Source of the DNA: Nissolia schottii
Lineage: Eukaryota > Streptophyta > Magnoliopsida > Fabales > Fabaceae
Direction of reading: 5' to 3'
Length of the DNA: 64,000 nucleotides
Assembly: GCA_003254905.1 (NCBI GenBank)
Contig: QANU01013744.1
Location: forward strand, 625,046-689,045
Positions 33,012-44,509 of this stretch are shown in pieces. How positions within the stretch are numbered: the stretch's first letter is position 1; every line of letters begins with the position of its first letter. Position numbers and translations under genes: made by a program. The notes under the pieces are model-generated. The model saw only the letters and a program-made list of their open reading frames with translations, ran no database searches and was not told where the DNA came from.

Positions 33012-36000
33012 TTATGACTTGGAAGATCCAGCATTCATTGATAAACTCCTCACCGCAACCTTGACCACACCAACCACACTAAGCTGCCTCACCTCAGGTC
33101 TCAAACCTTGTCTATCCTCGTTTGCATAGTCCTCTTCTATCTGAACTCCAACGAAGTATGCTACCTGAACAAGCACGGAATTCAGCAATAGTGAATATAA
33201 TATACAGAATTGGTCCCTTCCTAGTTTAGCTTGTACAGTGAATTTAACTGAGTGGTAATAAGTTAACTCGTGAAATTCAAGGCATAGATTTGGAGGTTAT
33301 CACATATGCATTGGGTAATCCAATGTATGCTGCCTAAGGCGTCTATTCCCAAGATGCGTGTAGAGGAATCGTGACTAACATAAATCAGCAAATACCCTTA
33401 CTAAAAGAATTACGCATTGGTAAGCTAACTGAAACTAGAAAGCAATTACAGCTGAAACTCTTTCACCGCAAGACTTCAGCAGTTGGATTACATACACTCT
33501 ATTCTGCAACAAGCAAATCATAAACTAAAAGGCATGTATCCGATGATACGCCACCAAAAACAATTATGCAACAATCACAGTTACGCGGTTTCCATTTAGC
33601 CAATACTGAATACATTGTAACTTTTTGCAAATCAGTTTACTGACTTGCAAGGGAAGAAAAAATTTTAATGCTCAACCTTCCATAGGAGCTGTTGCCAACT
33701 TAGCAACCTCACCAGGTAAAAATAGCTATTACCACAGTAAAATGATGCCAAGCATACAACATCAACTTGAACTCTTACTTTTCCCAACCCTTCTATAAGT
33801 AAATCACTTGTTTAGACCAACAGAACAACTGTTATGCAGAAGGCATATGAAAAACTTCAGAAATAGAATCATAATGCAGATAGTAAAGCAAAAAACACAA
33901 CCAATTTCTATAAATTTGAGTATGGTTATGGATTATTAGATGACTGATTTAAATAACAATAGAATTGGAACTTTCAGAGCCACTCAAAAAAATAGTAGTC
34001 ATCTAATAGTCAAGGAAACAATAAAGACCATATATATAATGTGGCTATTTCAGTATTCTCAATGCCCAATCAGATTGAGGGTAAACAAATAACTGGCAAA
34101 AATGAGAAACGGACATTTAAGATATATAGGTTTAGCTAATAAATAGTTCACGTGCACATAAAAAAATATATAAATAAATAAATAAATAGCTCACGTGCAA
34201 GATTACCTTGCCAGAAGCATCACGAACAGGTGAGATGTGGAGAAGGTTCCAAAATGAGCTTTTATCCTTCCTGTTAGTGTTTCACTAAAGTGATTCAGCA
34301 CATTCAAGAAATAAAGTTCACAGCTTTGCAAAGGCAAAAGTGAAAGAAAGTGTTAACCTGTAATTCAAAATACGTACTGTGCATGGTTGTTCAGTTTTAA
34401 TGCTTTCCCTTATCTGTAAGCAAAATGAAACACTTGGTCCATTTCCACTAATCTATGTTGCCAACTTACAAGGCAAGTATTGAACTATGAAGAGAAAAGT
34501 GTACCAGACATAAAGTTGAGCTATCAGTATCAGTTCCACTTAAAAATCTACAGTTGCAGCCCAACACTTCATCTCTTGCATAACCTATTCAACAAACAGG
34601 GTTACTGAAAACATAAACATCGATCCGAATTAATGGTTTTATATCCTTACATCAGATGCCAGAATGTGTGTTGCGAATAGTAATGATCACAAGGCGCTAT
34701 TATTAGTATACAGAAAGTGAAGGATGTAGAACCTGTCAATTTCAAGAAGGCATCACTGGCGTATACAATAGGCATGTCAGGTAAATGCGGATTAGTTCTG
34801 CAAGGAAACTCAAATTCAACAAACAACATATAAACAAATTAAGGATCTGCAAAAAGCATAAAACTTACGGTGAAGTAAGAAAACTAGTCTTTTCCAATAA
34901 CTCACAATACAAAGCTTTGTTTGATTCTACCAAGAGAAATAATCAATGAAGAGCTAAGAAGACCCACGTCAGGTATGCCGCATCTCTTCCTACTCACCAA
35001 TCTGCCTGTTGACTCACTATAGTGGGTTAGCACAGAAAATATGTTGTCCATGGCAGTCATCACCCTTCTTTTCTCATCATCACTAGCCTCACATGGCTCG
35101 TCACTCTCCAATTCTGCATGACACAAAGCTAACAAATCAGTACGTACAAAACCCTAAACCAACCATGCAGAGATTCATATGTTAGGATACCACTTCACCA
35201 AGAAGACTAAATCATACTTCACTTAAGAACATTGCACCACATCACATAACCATTCATGCTGTTGAATTTAAAAATCAAACACTACAACATCTATCAGGTC
35301 TTATCTCAAAAGGTGAGGTCGCCTAGATGGATTAGACAATGTTATACCTGTCATAAATCATGTCTAAGGTCAAACCGTTAAAATCTATATATTTTTTTAT
35401 GGTTTCACCAATTGTTTTTCTTGGCCAGTTGTCGAAACATTAAATATAAATCCTTTTTAAATGATTAAAAATAAAAATACTATTATATTAATTTTAGGCA
35501 GTTGCTAAACTATTAGGAGGACAACTGTTAGAGTATATAAGTATTTTTCCCCAACACAAGGACAATCACTCAGCCAAAAAACAAATGGCGGTTTTGCCAA
35601 AGGGAGTTACAGAAAATGACACATACAAAGCCAATAGCTTCCTTATTGGAATAGTAACAAGAACAAAAGCACCAAACAATGCATGAACATGAAGCACCCA
35701 ATTCAATGCAGCCTACAACATTTTTTTCCTTTATAAGATCTATTGCACACGCTCAGGTCATTCAAATCCCATGAGACACTAATTCCCCTTAAACCACAAG
35801 GGTAAAGAAGTTACTTGTTCTCTTGAATTTCAACTAATTCCCCGGATCAAGTTGCTTACGACCTCAACCCCACCGTTCCAACGTAATAAGTTCTACTACC
35901 TTCGCAACCCTAAACCGTGAACTCAAAGAAAAATACTAAGATAAAGACCCATAATTTTTCCCAGAAAATAGTTGTTAGGCTAATGTGACATGAATAAAAA

Positions 36001-36723
36001 TACCAGTCGCTTCATTTTACCTAACTACAATGATTTCTATAAAAAAAAAACTCCGACAAAATTTTCTGATTGTGCAGCATTTGGTCAGTGACACAAACCT
36101 CTAACATCATGCTCCAACCCGTGATCCATGGAAGAAACACAACCAAGCTCCAACACACTATCCGAGCACACCTCCTTCCTACAACACCCGAACGCAAACT
36201 CCTGCTGCACCCTCGACCCCCCACCACTACCACCATCGCCGCCACTGCAATCACCGCCTCCTCTCCGGCACCCCACGGAACGCCGCCGCCGCCTCCTCCT
36301 CCTCCCATCTACCGGCACCTGAACCGCCACAAAATGAACCACCCCGCCGCCGTCCCTCGCGAAAACCGGGCACACATGGAACAACATCCAAAACGGCGTC
36401 CCGTCCTTGCGGTAATTCAGCAGGCTGACGTGGCAGCTCCGCTCCTCCCTAACGGCCTCCCTAATCTCCACCACCGACCTTCTAGAAGTCCCCGGCCCCT
36501 GAAACATGGCGCCTCCCCTTCCCAAAACCTCGTCGCGATCGTAGCCGGTGACCTTGAGGAAGCCGAGGCTGGCGAAGACGATGGGGTGGCCGGGGATTGA
36601 AGGGTCGGTGATGGTGAAGCTGTCAGGCAATTCGTCGAGCGACTCGCGTGCGTAGCGGGAGTAGACGGAGTCGAAGGATGCTTCTATCAGACGCGATTGG
36701 GATTCTCTGGATTCTAACTCCAT
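33012..36723 (-). CDS. TLP1: Twin LOV protein (PAS/LOV, TLP1/PLP type), 7 exons, 416 aa
   Basis: Inferred exons on the minus strand are 36723-36099, 35113-34906, 34797-34733, 34584-34505, 34413-34358, 34270-34207 and 33164-33012. All junctions are GT-AG with matching phases. The protein has two LOV (PAS) domains: LOV1 at about residues 32-137 and LOV2 from about 270 to 385. LOV2 has the flavin-binding GCNCRFLSG motif with the photoactive Cys311. LOV1 reads GRGGAMFQG, so Gly71 replaces the cysteine and Gly70 replaces the usual Asn; it should not form the light adduct. Loss of the LOV1 cysteine also occurs in other members of this family. A run of eight Arg (141-148) and Gly-rich sequence link the domains. 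In Arabidopsis and tomato PAS/LOV protein binds GDP-L-galactose phosphorylase (VTC2) and restrains ascorbate synthesis in the dark, with blue light releasing this; the same role here is an inference from family. Confidence 0.93.
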
Positions 36724-37790
36724 GGAAGGGTGTTGCTATTGTTACTGGTTGGGATTTCGTCGTTGTTTGGGTTATTCCCAATCCCATGTGGTAGGTTTGG
36801 GGCACTTTGGGCGATTGTTCTTGTGAAAAAGGTGCTGCAGGTCGTGGTAGCTTTTGAGAGGAACTAGAATTGGAGGGTTAAGTTGAAGGGTTGAGTGAAA
36901 AAGAGGGCGTGGTATTGGAGTAGGAGATTGGTGCCCATGAATGGAATGAAATGAAACGAACCTGCGTTGTTGCGATTATTGAGATGAAGAATTGATGATG
37001 ATGGTGATGGTTTGGTCAATTGAGGAGGGAAGAGACAAGAAGCTAAGCGCAGACAGTGTGTGTGTGTGTGTGTGTGACTAAGAAAGGGAGGAAGGTGTGT
37101 GAGAGGAGAGGAGAGGATTGGAGGAGGAACACGCAATTACGCAGCGAACCGGAGTCACACAATTTTCAGGATCTTTCCTTCTTTATTTTTTTGTTTCAAT
37201 TTTTTAAGATTTTTATTCCCCGTTTTTGCTTTCTTTGGTTTTTCTCAAAAACATATCACTTATTTTTAGGTGCTTACCAAAAAAACGGAACCATGCTCAT
37301 TTTAATTATTGAATTGTTCTTTAAAATTTAAAATATGAAAATTTTTATTTTTTAAATTATAAATTATAAATTAAATTAATCTCTCAATTCATTATTATAA
37401 TTGTATTATCCTGTTTTTGCTGATTATTTATATTAAATGATAATTTGATAATAACTAAGGTTGATGACACCATTAAAGATTGAAAATGTGGTTGAAGCGA
37501 CACTTAGAGTTACAAATCGTAATTATTATTGCAACATCATTTGTAACCTTAAATGCTCCCATGATATCATTTACAATTTTAAGTGTTGTCACAACTTATT
37601 TGTAGTCTTAAATATTGTTATAGTCTCATTTAAAGTGACAAATCAATCAAAAAAAGTGACAATATATTAATGGTAATGAATTTTGGAATTAATTTAACTT
37701 ACAACTTACAATTTTAAGGATTAAAAAAATAAATTTTAAATTTCAAAGACTAAACATTTGGTTTCCTATTTGTGTTATCAAATTTAAATT
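36724..37790. other. Upstream region of the twin-LOV gene
   Basis: This includes the presumed 5' UTR and promoter of the minus-strand gene. A GT microsatellite lies at 37056-37076. No TATA box could be assigned with confidence. The part above about 37300 is AT-rich without features. Confidence 0.4.
37056..37076. repeat. (GT)n microsatellite
   Basis: About ten uninterrupted GT units, 330 bases upstream of the twin-LOV start codon, possibly in the 5' UTR or core promoter (as CA repeats on the transcribed strand). Confidence 0.9.
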
Positions 37791-38404
37791 TAGAGTAAAC
37801 CCTCAAATTGATTCCACAATTTTTAAATAAGATAAATTAGTTTCTCATAAAAATAAACATCACGTTGGTTTCTCATAATTTTTTAAAAGTAGACAAATAA
37901 ATTCCATATTAAAATTATTACCTTAATCTCACTTGCAATCACCCACAACGCTGATTAGGATTGGCGACCACACTCCCAAGTGTACGAAATGATGTTGTTT
38001 TAAGGGACCACAACGACATTGTTTCAAGAGACTAAAACAATGTCATTTGAAGGATCCAAAACAACATCGTTTCAACTTGTCCACGTGGACAATATTCTAG
38101 GTTGAAACGGCGTCGTTTTAAACATGTGAAAGTGGGGGGTCGCCAATCCTAGTTAAGGTTGTGGGTGACCGCAAGTGAGGTTAAGGTAAAAGTTTCATTG
38201 GGGGGATTATTTGTCCACTTTTTAAAATAGTGAAAGACAAAGATGGTGTCTATTTCTGAAGGGTTGATTTGTCTGATTTGAACATTGTAAGTAATCTTTT
38301 GAAGGTTTATGCATATTGTGAAGGACCAAAGTAATGTTTTTTTTTTATGAAGGACCAATTTGTCTGATTTAAAAATTGTGAAGGACCAATTGATTTACTC
38401 TTAA
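37791..38404. mobile_element. Foldback element with about 190-bp inverted arms
   Basis: The left arm starting TAGAGTAAACCCTCAAATTG and the reverse complement of the right arm starting TAAGAGTAAATCAATTGGTC stay alignable over about 190 and 270 bases respectively; the right arm has an extra internal segment. Both arms contain AGTRGACAAATAA, ACCTTAAYCTCACTTGC and TAGGATTGGCGACC. The loop carries repeated AACRACATYGTTT and ACGGCGTCGTTTT motifs. It has no coding capacity. A Mutator-like non-autonomous origin is possible. Confidence 0.75.
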
Positions 38405-39478
38405 ATTTAATTCCTAAGAAGTTTTATAATTAATCTCTACATAAGCACTCGGTGGTGAAGAAGTGTTTATCTATTAATATGGATTTAAACCCTCTAAAAT
38501 GTAAATCTCACTTTAAAGGGTAAAGAGAATGGAGTTTCACCTTTAAATCATTAAATTGGAGAAGTGAGATTCATATATACTTTATTTTTTACAAGAAAAA
38601 GTTTAGGTGGGAATAGGCACTAGTATTCCACTAGGATTAAGACATACATCTAGATTCTTTGAGTGCTTACAAAGATACTTATAAATCATCCACCATCAAA
38701 GCTCTCACATCGGTCAACAGGATACAAACTTTTGTCCTTTTGGGGTAATAGCTCGAACCTTTCATACTTTATTAATCTAAAAGTAAAACTCCTAACTTTA
38801 TCATTTAAAGTGATTCACTTTAGAGGGTACTTGTCATATTATTAGTCTCTCATTTGTCACATAGTTTTTCATATTATAATTATAAATAACTAAACAAATA
38901 AAATACTTAAAATATATTTCATCATTCGTCACATTTTGTCATATTATAAATTATAAATAACTAAACAAATAAAATACTTAAAATATATTTCACCAGTCAC
39001 GTAGGAGGACTCATTGACAGAGTTATAGTCACGTAACATGAATAGTTAACTAATTTATAATTCTGGTTGATATTGTTTAGTTGGCTATTATATAAGAAAT
39101 GATATAATATAATAGTAAGTGTCGGTTTATTTTCAGGTTGATTTGGTGTAGATGGTTGAGTGTGCCTGATTCTTAAAATTGGAGGGCCTAGTGGTTAGTT
39201 GCTTTTGACCTTAAAAATCAAATGTTTAAATATTAATCGACTAAGTGCTATATAAGGCGAAGAAGGTTCTCAATATACTAGATATAAACAATTGTCTATA
39301 AAATCAAACTATCAAAGTTGAGGAGATTAAGGAAGAAGAGAGAAACATGCAATTAAGTTAAGATTCTCCCTCAGCATGCTATTGCCAACTCATTAGATTA
39401 ATCACGCGCCACATGGGTGACTTGTGTTATTTGGCCTAAGTGCCTTGGCTATCCCTTGCTTGGATGTCCTTGTGGTTG
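38405..39478. other. Spacer with a 71-bp tandem duplication
   Basis: No gene is seen. Sequence at about 38868-38940 is repeated once at 38939-39000 with a period of 71 (shared core TATAAATAACTAAACAAATA). The rest is unremarkable. Confidence 0.6.
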
Positions 39479-40733
39479 CACTACTAGAAAATCACTTAAT
39501 AGCATCAGCTTTACTGGCCGATTTATCTAATGACTAATAGAAAATTTTGTTATTGATGGTGGATTTACCGACAAAAAAAATCGGTCGGTAATTTTTTAGT
39601 CAGTAGTTGTTGCCGCCGTATTCCGCAATTTGTCAGCAACTCTATTAACAGGTAAAACTGTCAGTAACGATTAACCCAACTTATTGTATTAACTGACAGA
39701 TATTTTCACCTGCGTGAAAAATATTAATTTTTTAAAATATTTATTATTTTTATTATTTTTAAATGTTTATTTTATATGCTGCAAAAATACAATATATCAT
39801 TAAACATAAATTAATAAAACTTTGGGTAAGAATCCTCTAAAGTGAAAATTTTACTTTAGAGTGTAAAGTGAACCTTTTCACCATTAGATCATTCAAGTAA
39901 GTAGTGGGGCTCATTTCTACTTATCTAATGGTGAAAACACTCACTTTACGCTCTAAAGTAAAATCTTCACTTTAGATAATATTTTCTCTAAAACTTTACC
40001 AAAAAAAATAAATTCATAAAAGCTTCATTAATAATTCAAAATAATTATATTATTATTCATACTTCTTACGTAATTTCATACATATTTCTTTCATAATCTC
40101 TAATTGACTAATAGATTTTTAAACCCTAAATTAGGGTAGCTTAATTAACAAGCATTAACCCCTAATTAAAAAACTATAAGTAAAGATAGTTAGTCATTTG
40201 TTGGCCGACGAGGATTATCCTTGATACCAAGGATGACCAACCTTAATAACAATGGTATGACTGAAAAAAAAAATTAAATTATAAATAGCTTGTCGTGTTC
40301 CAACGATGGACAATTGTCTCTTGGTGTCTGGCGATCATCCATTGATGCCAAACCATACAATCTTTCCAAGAAAGCAACTCGATTTTATAGGTCTTCCACC
40401 ATCATGTCAACTTCTTCAAACACTGAAAATCTCTGCATAAATGAAATTCAAATACCAACAGTAAATTTCGTCGGTCAAACCTTAAAAAACATACCCACCA
40501 CCATCATCGGAATACTCAGTCAATAAATAGTTGGTTATAAATGACGCACCATTTTTTTTAATGATGTTAGTGCAGAACCAAATTCTGTCAACAAGTTAGT
40601 GTCCCAAAGGAAGTGCCAATGTTGTTGTGAGACAAATCTGTGCCAATGTTTTTGTGAGACAAATTCTTCGATAACCACTGATAGAATATATATGTCGATA
40701 AATTCGTCGATAACAAGTGTTTTTCTAGTAGTG
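39479..40733. mobile_element. Non-autonomous CACTA-like element, about 1.26 kb
   Basis: The left end CACTACTAGAAAATCACT and the reverse complement of the right end CACTACTAGAAAAACACT form terminal inverted repeats of the CACTA superfamily. Subterminal TCGGTCGGTAAT and GTCGATAAATTCGTCGATAA motifs fit transposase-binding repeats. The flanking trinucleotides are TTG and GTG, so the 3-bp duplication is imperfect. No transposase is present. It carries a nested hairpin MITE. Confidence 0.7.
39833..39977. mobile_element. Hairpin MITE nested in the CACTA-like element
   Basis: A near-perfect inverted repeat: the left arm TCTAAAGTGAAAATTTTACT continues to TTTTCACCATTAGAT, and the right arm is its reverse complement, with a loop of about 35 bases. 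A diverged relative of the arm (ACTTTAAAGGGTAAAG, TCACTTTAGAGGGTA) occurs at 38490-38830. Confidence 0.8.
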
Positions 40734-42460
40734 GTGTTTGAGCCTTATGTTTGTCGAGATACTTGACCATGTTGGGGAATAGTATTAAATGGAGTTTGTC
40801 GAGTTGTAGTAAATGGAGTAAGTTTGTGGATGCAGGTTGGTAAAATCTTAATTTAAATCTTAGAATTAGATGGTCTAACGAGTTTGAAGAGGTTAATCGA
40901 TCACAATACTACCACCTGGATTGGACGACCTTACAATTTAAATTACAATTTCACGTTTTACGTTTTTATTATATGCCTATGACCTTATATAATATCTCAG
41001 TTTTGACAACCTTGGACTTTGGTCCCATATCATGCTGAGAATCAGAGCTTCATACTAAGTTCGTCCCCCATTTACTCTAGCGAGCACGAATTGGTACTCA
41101 ACAACCCAATGACTTTTCCCTGTCAATCACGTGTGACTAGTTTAAGGTTGTCAATTGGTGGTAAGAGATCAAGATATGACCAAAGCCTTTTATTTCGTGT
41201 GTCAATTGGCTAGTCTAAGTGTCAGCGGAGATGGGTGAAGCTTGGTAGAGGGGCATTTAGAACATCTTTCACCTTTCAAAGAGGGAACTCTCCTTTTTTT
41301 TTTCTTCTGGGCTCACAATTGTCTTAATTGCTTAACTTTTTGTTTCGGTCAAAGTTAAAAGAGTCTGATTAGCCAGTTAAAAGGTCCAACCAAGCAAAAG
41401 ATTGTCTAAGGTCTTAAATGTTAGGAGTGTCAAACCTAGATTAGAGCATACCCTCTATAGCATAGAACAAGCCTCATATATAGTATTCTAAGTGACTCTT
41501 GAAGTCCCAACGATTGAGCATCTAATCAATGACCGAGTGACCATAACTTCCACAATGATGGTGTTGAATCCGATCAATTACTAAGCTCTATAATTGTTAC
41601 CGATCGGATGTTTCAATGCCATAAATCATGGGCAGGTGATTATGAAAGAGTTTATTGTGATTATAAATATCGGTCAGTTACAAGACTCTTAGTATTTTGG
41701 TAGAATGAATCATTGGCTTTTACTAAAAACCGGTCAATTGGGCATATAAGCCTGTCCAGTCAACTTTTGGAGCAGTGTCATTAATGGGTTCATTCTTCCA
41801 TTCAGCATGATGAACACTTTCCTACTTGATGTGATGGGGATCTTGGGGCTACCAATTATTAGCATCGAGGCCTGATGATAGATTAGGGTGAAATTAGGTG
41901 CATGTTCTAAATTTTAATACACATTGGATGTGAGGTGTGATTGTTAAAACTAGTAAAGTGTGTTAATTACGTACGTGTGTTAAGGACTAATTCTAATGAT
42001 TTTATTAAGTAGACTACACAACTTTGTTCTATGATATTCAAATGTTTGAACAAAATTATTGTCTCCAATTGGGAGAGTCATATTTGTTATGGGATCCCAA
42101 ATACTAAAACATGATTAGTTCCAATGAAGGATACTACAAAATAGAAAGGGCAAAAAAAATCCTTTACCTCTCCCCTATCCAGCCTCATCCTTTACACTCT
42201 AATGGTGTCATCTTCACCACGGTTCAAAAAATTAAAAACTGGACCGAACCAACCAATCCAACCGGTTGAACTGGGAATCTAACCCCTGTCCAATTCAGTT
42301 TGCTCTAAATAATCGGCTATCTTGAGAATCGGTGAGATTCGGTGAAAACCGACAAACCGAACCAGTCAAAATCAGACTAGTTTTCTCTTTTTTTTTTTGA
42401 AAAGTATGATATTTTTTTTAAAAAGTAAAAAAAAAATATTTTTTAACTAATTTTGATGTA

Positions 42461-42496
<36 letters not shown>

Positions 42497-43124
42497 AAAA
42501 ATATATTTTTACAACACTAATAATATACAAACACTATATAAAGAATGATTTTTATTTATTATATACTATATAATTAATCATATATATAAATACATATATA
42601 TATAAATAATAAAATACATATTTTTATTCAATCCTAATTAAACTTCTAACCCTCTATTTTCATCGATTCAATGTTCAATTCAATTTTTTTCATCTTAGTC
42701 TTTATGAAAAACACATCACAATGCAGCAATGAAGTAAAAAACTAGAAACACGAAGGACCCGCACACCAATCCACCTCTAATCGCGCATGGCGAAGTTCCG
42801 ATCGACCCACCTAGAGATCAAACGGTGGAGATATAGACCAAAACAAGATCAGTTGGCCTTTCATTTAATATTGTTTCTATCACCATGTCAATGAAGACAA
42901 CCCAAATGACGCTAAACCAACAAATCAATGCTGGCTCTTACTCCATTCTTATCCAATCCGCGTCATCAGTTACTACTACTCTTGTTTATTCTTCTGCTAA
43001 CGTGTGTGCTTGTATTTGATTAAGACTTCAATGATTTAGGCTTTTGATCAAAACAATCGGTACTACTACTATTTGGCATTTTTTTCATTCAATAATGTTC
43101 GATTTACATTGATTTTGTTGTCAC
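40734..43124. other. Intergenic spacer with repeat debris
   Basis: No gene is seen. 42222-42375 is rich in AACCGGTT and GAACCGAACC motifs seen in many dispersed plant repeats but without clear ends here. A TA microsatellite lies at about 42465-42494. Confidence 0.5.
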
Positions 43125-43335
43125 TGTACAGTCAATATATGACATAGTTATAATATATATAATGATAACAAATAAATAAAATTTTGCGCACATATGTATA
43201 AATTTTTTTTTTACACGCATGCACAAACATTTTATATATACGAAACCAAATCAAATCAGATCTACAACGCATTAAATAGTGAAAAGTAATTGTTGTGCTC
43301 TCTCTTGCTACCATGCACAACATTTTAAAGCTATT
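43125..43335 (-). repeat. Inverted partial copy of the GTTTGTGCA repeat family
   Basis: The reverse complement reads GTGCATGGTAGCAAGAGAGA, then GCACAACAATTACTTTTCAC, TATTTAATGCG and GATTTGATTTGGTTTCGTAT, followed by AATGTTTGTGCATGCGTGTA. This is collinear with 22190-22350 and with 45605-45770. Broken Gypsy DNA lies between it and the next, forward-oriented copy. Confidence 0.65.
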
Positions 43336-43369
43336 ACGGACTAGACCCACGATCTGAATTGGGCCCCAT

Positions 43370-44480
43370 CATGGATTCCAAAGAATCTGGACCAAACGTC
43401 TAGCCTGTCCCATAAACCTCAACCCCGGGTCTAAAGGAGAGGATTTCAGACCCTAGGAGGGGTCTCCGCTACCGAGAGGAAAATCCGAAACCACAGAGAA
43501 ATCCCTGGTATAGAGAGAAGAATCCGAGATCACATAAATATCCTCGGCACCAACCTTGGGAGGATACATTCACGGGTGTAAAGGGACCGACTCACTAGGT
43601 ACTACCGAGAACCCAATTTTTTTTATCTAATCCATTATCACATAGAGACTTATTTGGGCGTCGTAGTGCTTGCAAGTACCTCCGCTGCCACGCTGGAGAC
43701 ACACCAAGGAGGCTTGGAGTCTAGCATCCTTCGAGGAAGCTTTATCACAGTACATTGGCACCGTCTGTGGGGACCCTAATTATGACATCCCACATTTCAG
43801 ACGACAGACCTCCTTCACCTTGTCTTAATGCCACAAAAACTCACCAAGAACTACCGCACCATCACATCAATGGAGAACCGGGGAGAAATTTCAACTGGAA
43901 GCATCGCCCACCCTAACCACCAACCCGAGGTCCCAATTCTTGAAGAAGTACCACGAGGCCAACCCCCCACCGGCTAGCAAGAACCTCCACGTGGAAGAGG
44001 AGGCGCCTCTACCACCCAACTTGGCGGTAGTAGTACAGGACCAAGCGGCCAAAATACAACAACTTAAAGCGACCCTTCTCCAACTTCAACAGGACGAGGA
44101 TCGTCGGCGAAAGCAAGAAGAGATTCGCGCGACCGCAGGAAAAGCTCGACAAGAGGTAGAGCGTAAGCGAAAGGAAGTCCTTAGGCAGGCGAAAGACAGA
44201 GTGCACCATACCGATGGTCTTAACCTAAACGATGGGCAACACTACACAAACACCACCCAAGAAGAACAGGTTTTAGAGTCCGCGTTCAAACCTTCCATGG
44301 ACCACGCATGGCTAACCGCTGACAAAAACTACCCCCCGCTAAGAACGGCTAAATGGAAGGAAAACCACCATTTCGTTGATGACATTCTAGACGCAGTCTC
44401 CATGTACTATTTTTGTCCCCCGACCGACATGGAACCCTATGATGGGACATCAGACCCTCAACACCACCTAGATGCTTTCT
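43370..44480 (+). pseudogene. Truncated Gypsy element: LTR end, PBS region and broken gag
   Basis: TACATTGGCACCGTCTGTGG at 43751-43770 is the hallmark sequence just inside the 5' LTR of a large group of plant Gypsy elements, so the DNA before about 43750 is probably LTR. Gag starts at ATG 43792 but soon meets a stop, and continues in another frame at 43940-44480 with a Lys/Arg/Glu/Gln-rich coiled coil (about QDQAAKIQQLKATLLQLQQD). It ends with EPYDGTSDPQHHLDAF, the conserved entry to the Retrotrans_gag domain. Everything after that is missing. Confidence 0.75.
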
Positions 44481-44509
44481 AGCATAGGATGGTTCTTGAC
44501 GGAGTCGCG

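Noticed and set aside
36070-36600. 176-codon plus-strand frame antisense to twin-LOV exon 1
   Set aside because: It is Pro/His-rich and lies opposite a LOV-encoding exon with clear domain homology and splice sites.
40290-40526. 78-codon plus-strand frame considered as a small gene
   Set aside because: It lies inside the non-autonomous CACTA-like element, has no homology and has no supporting context.
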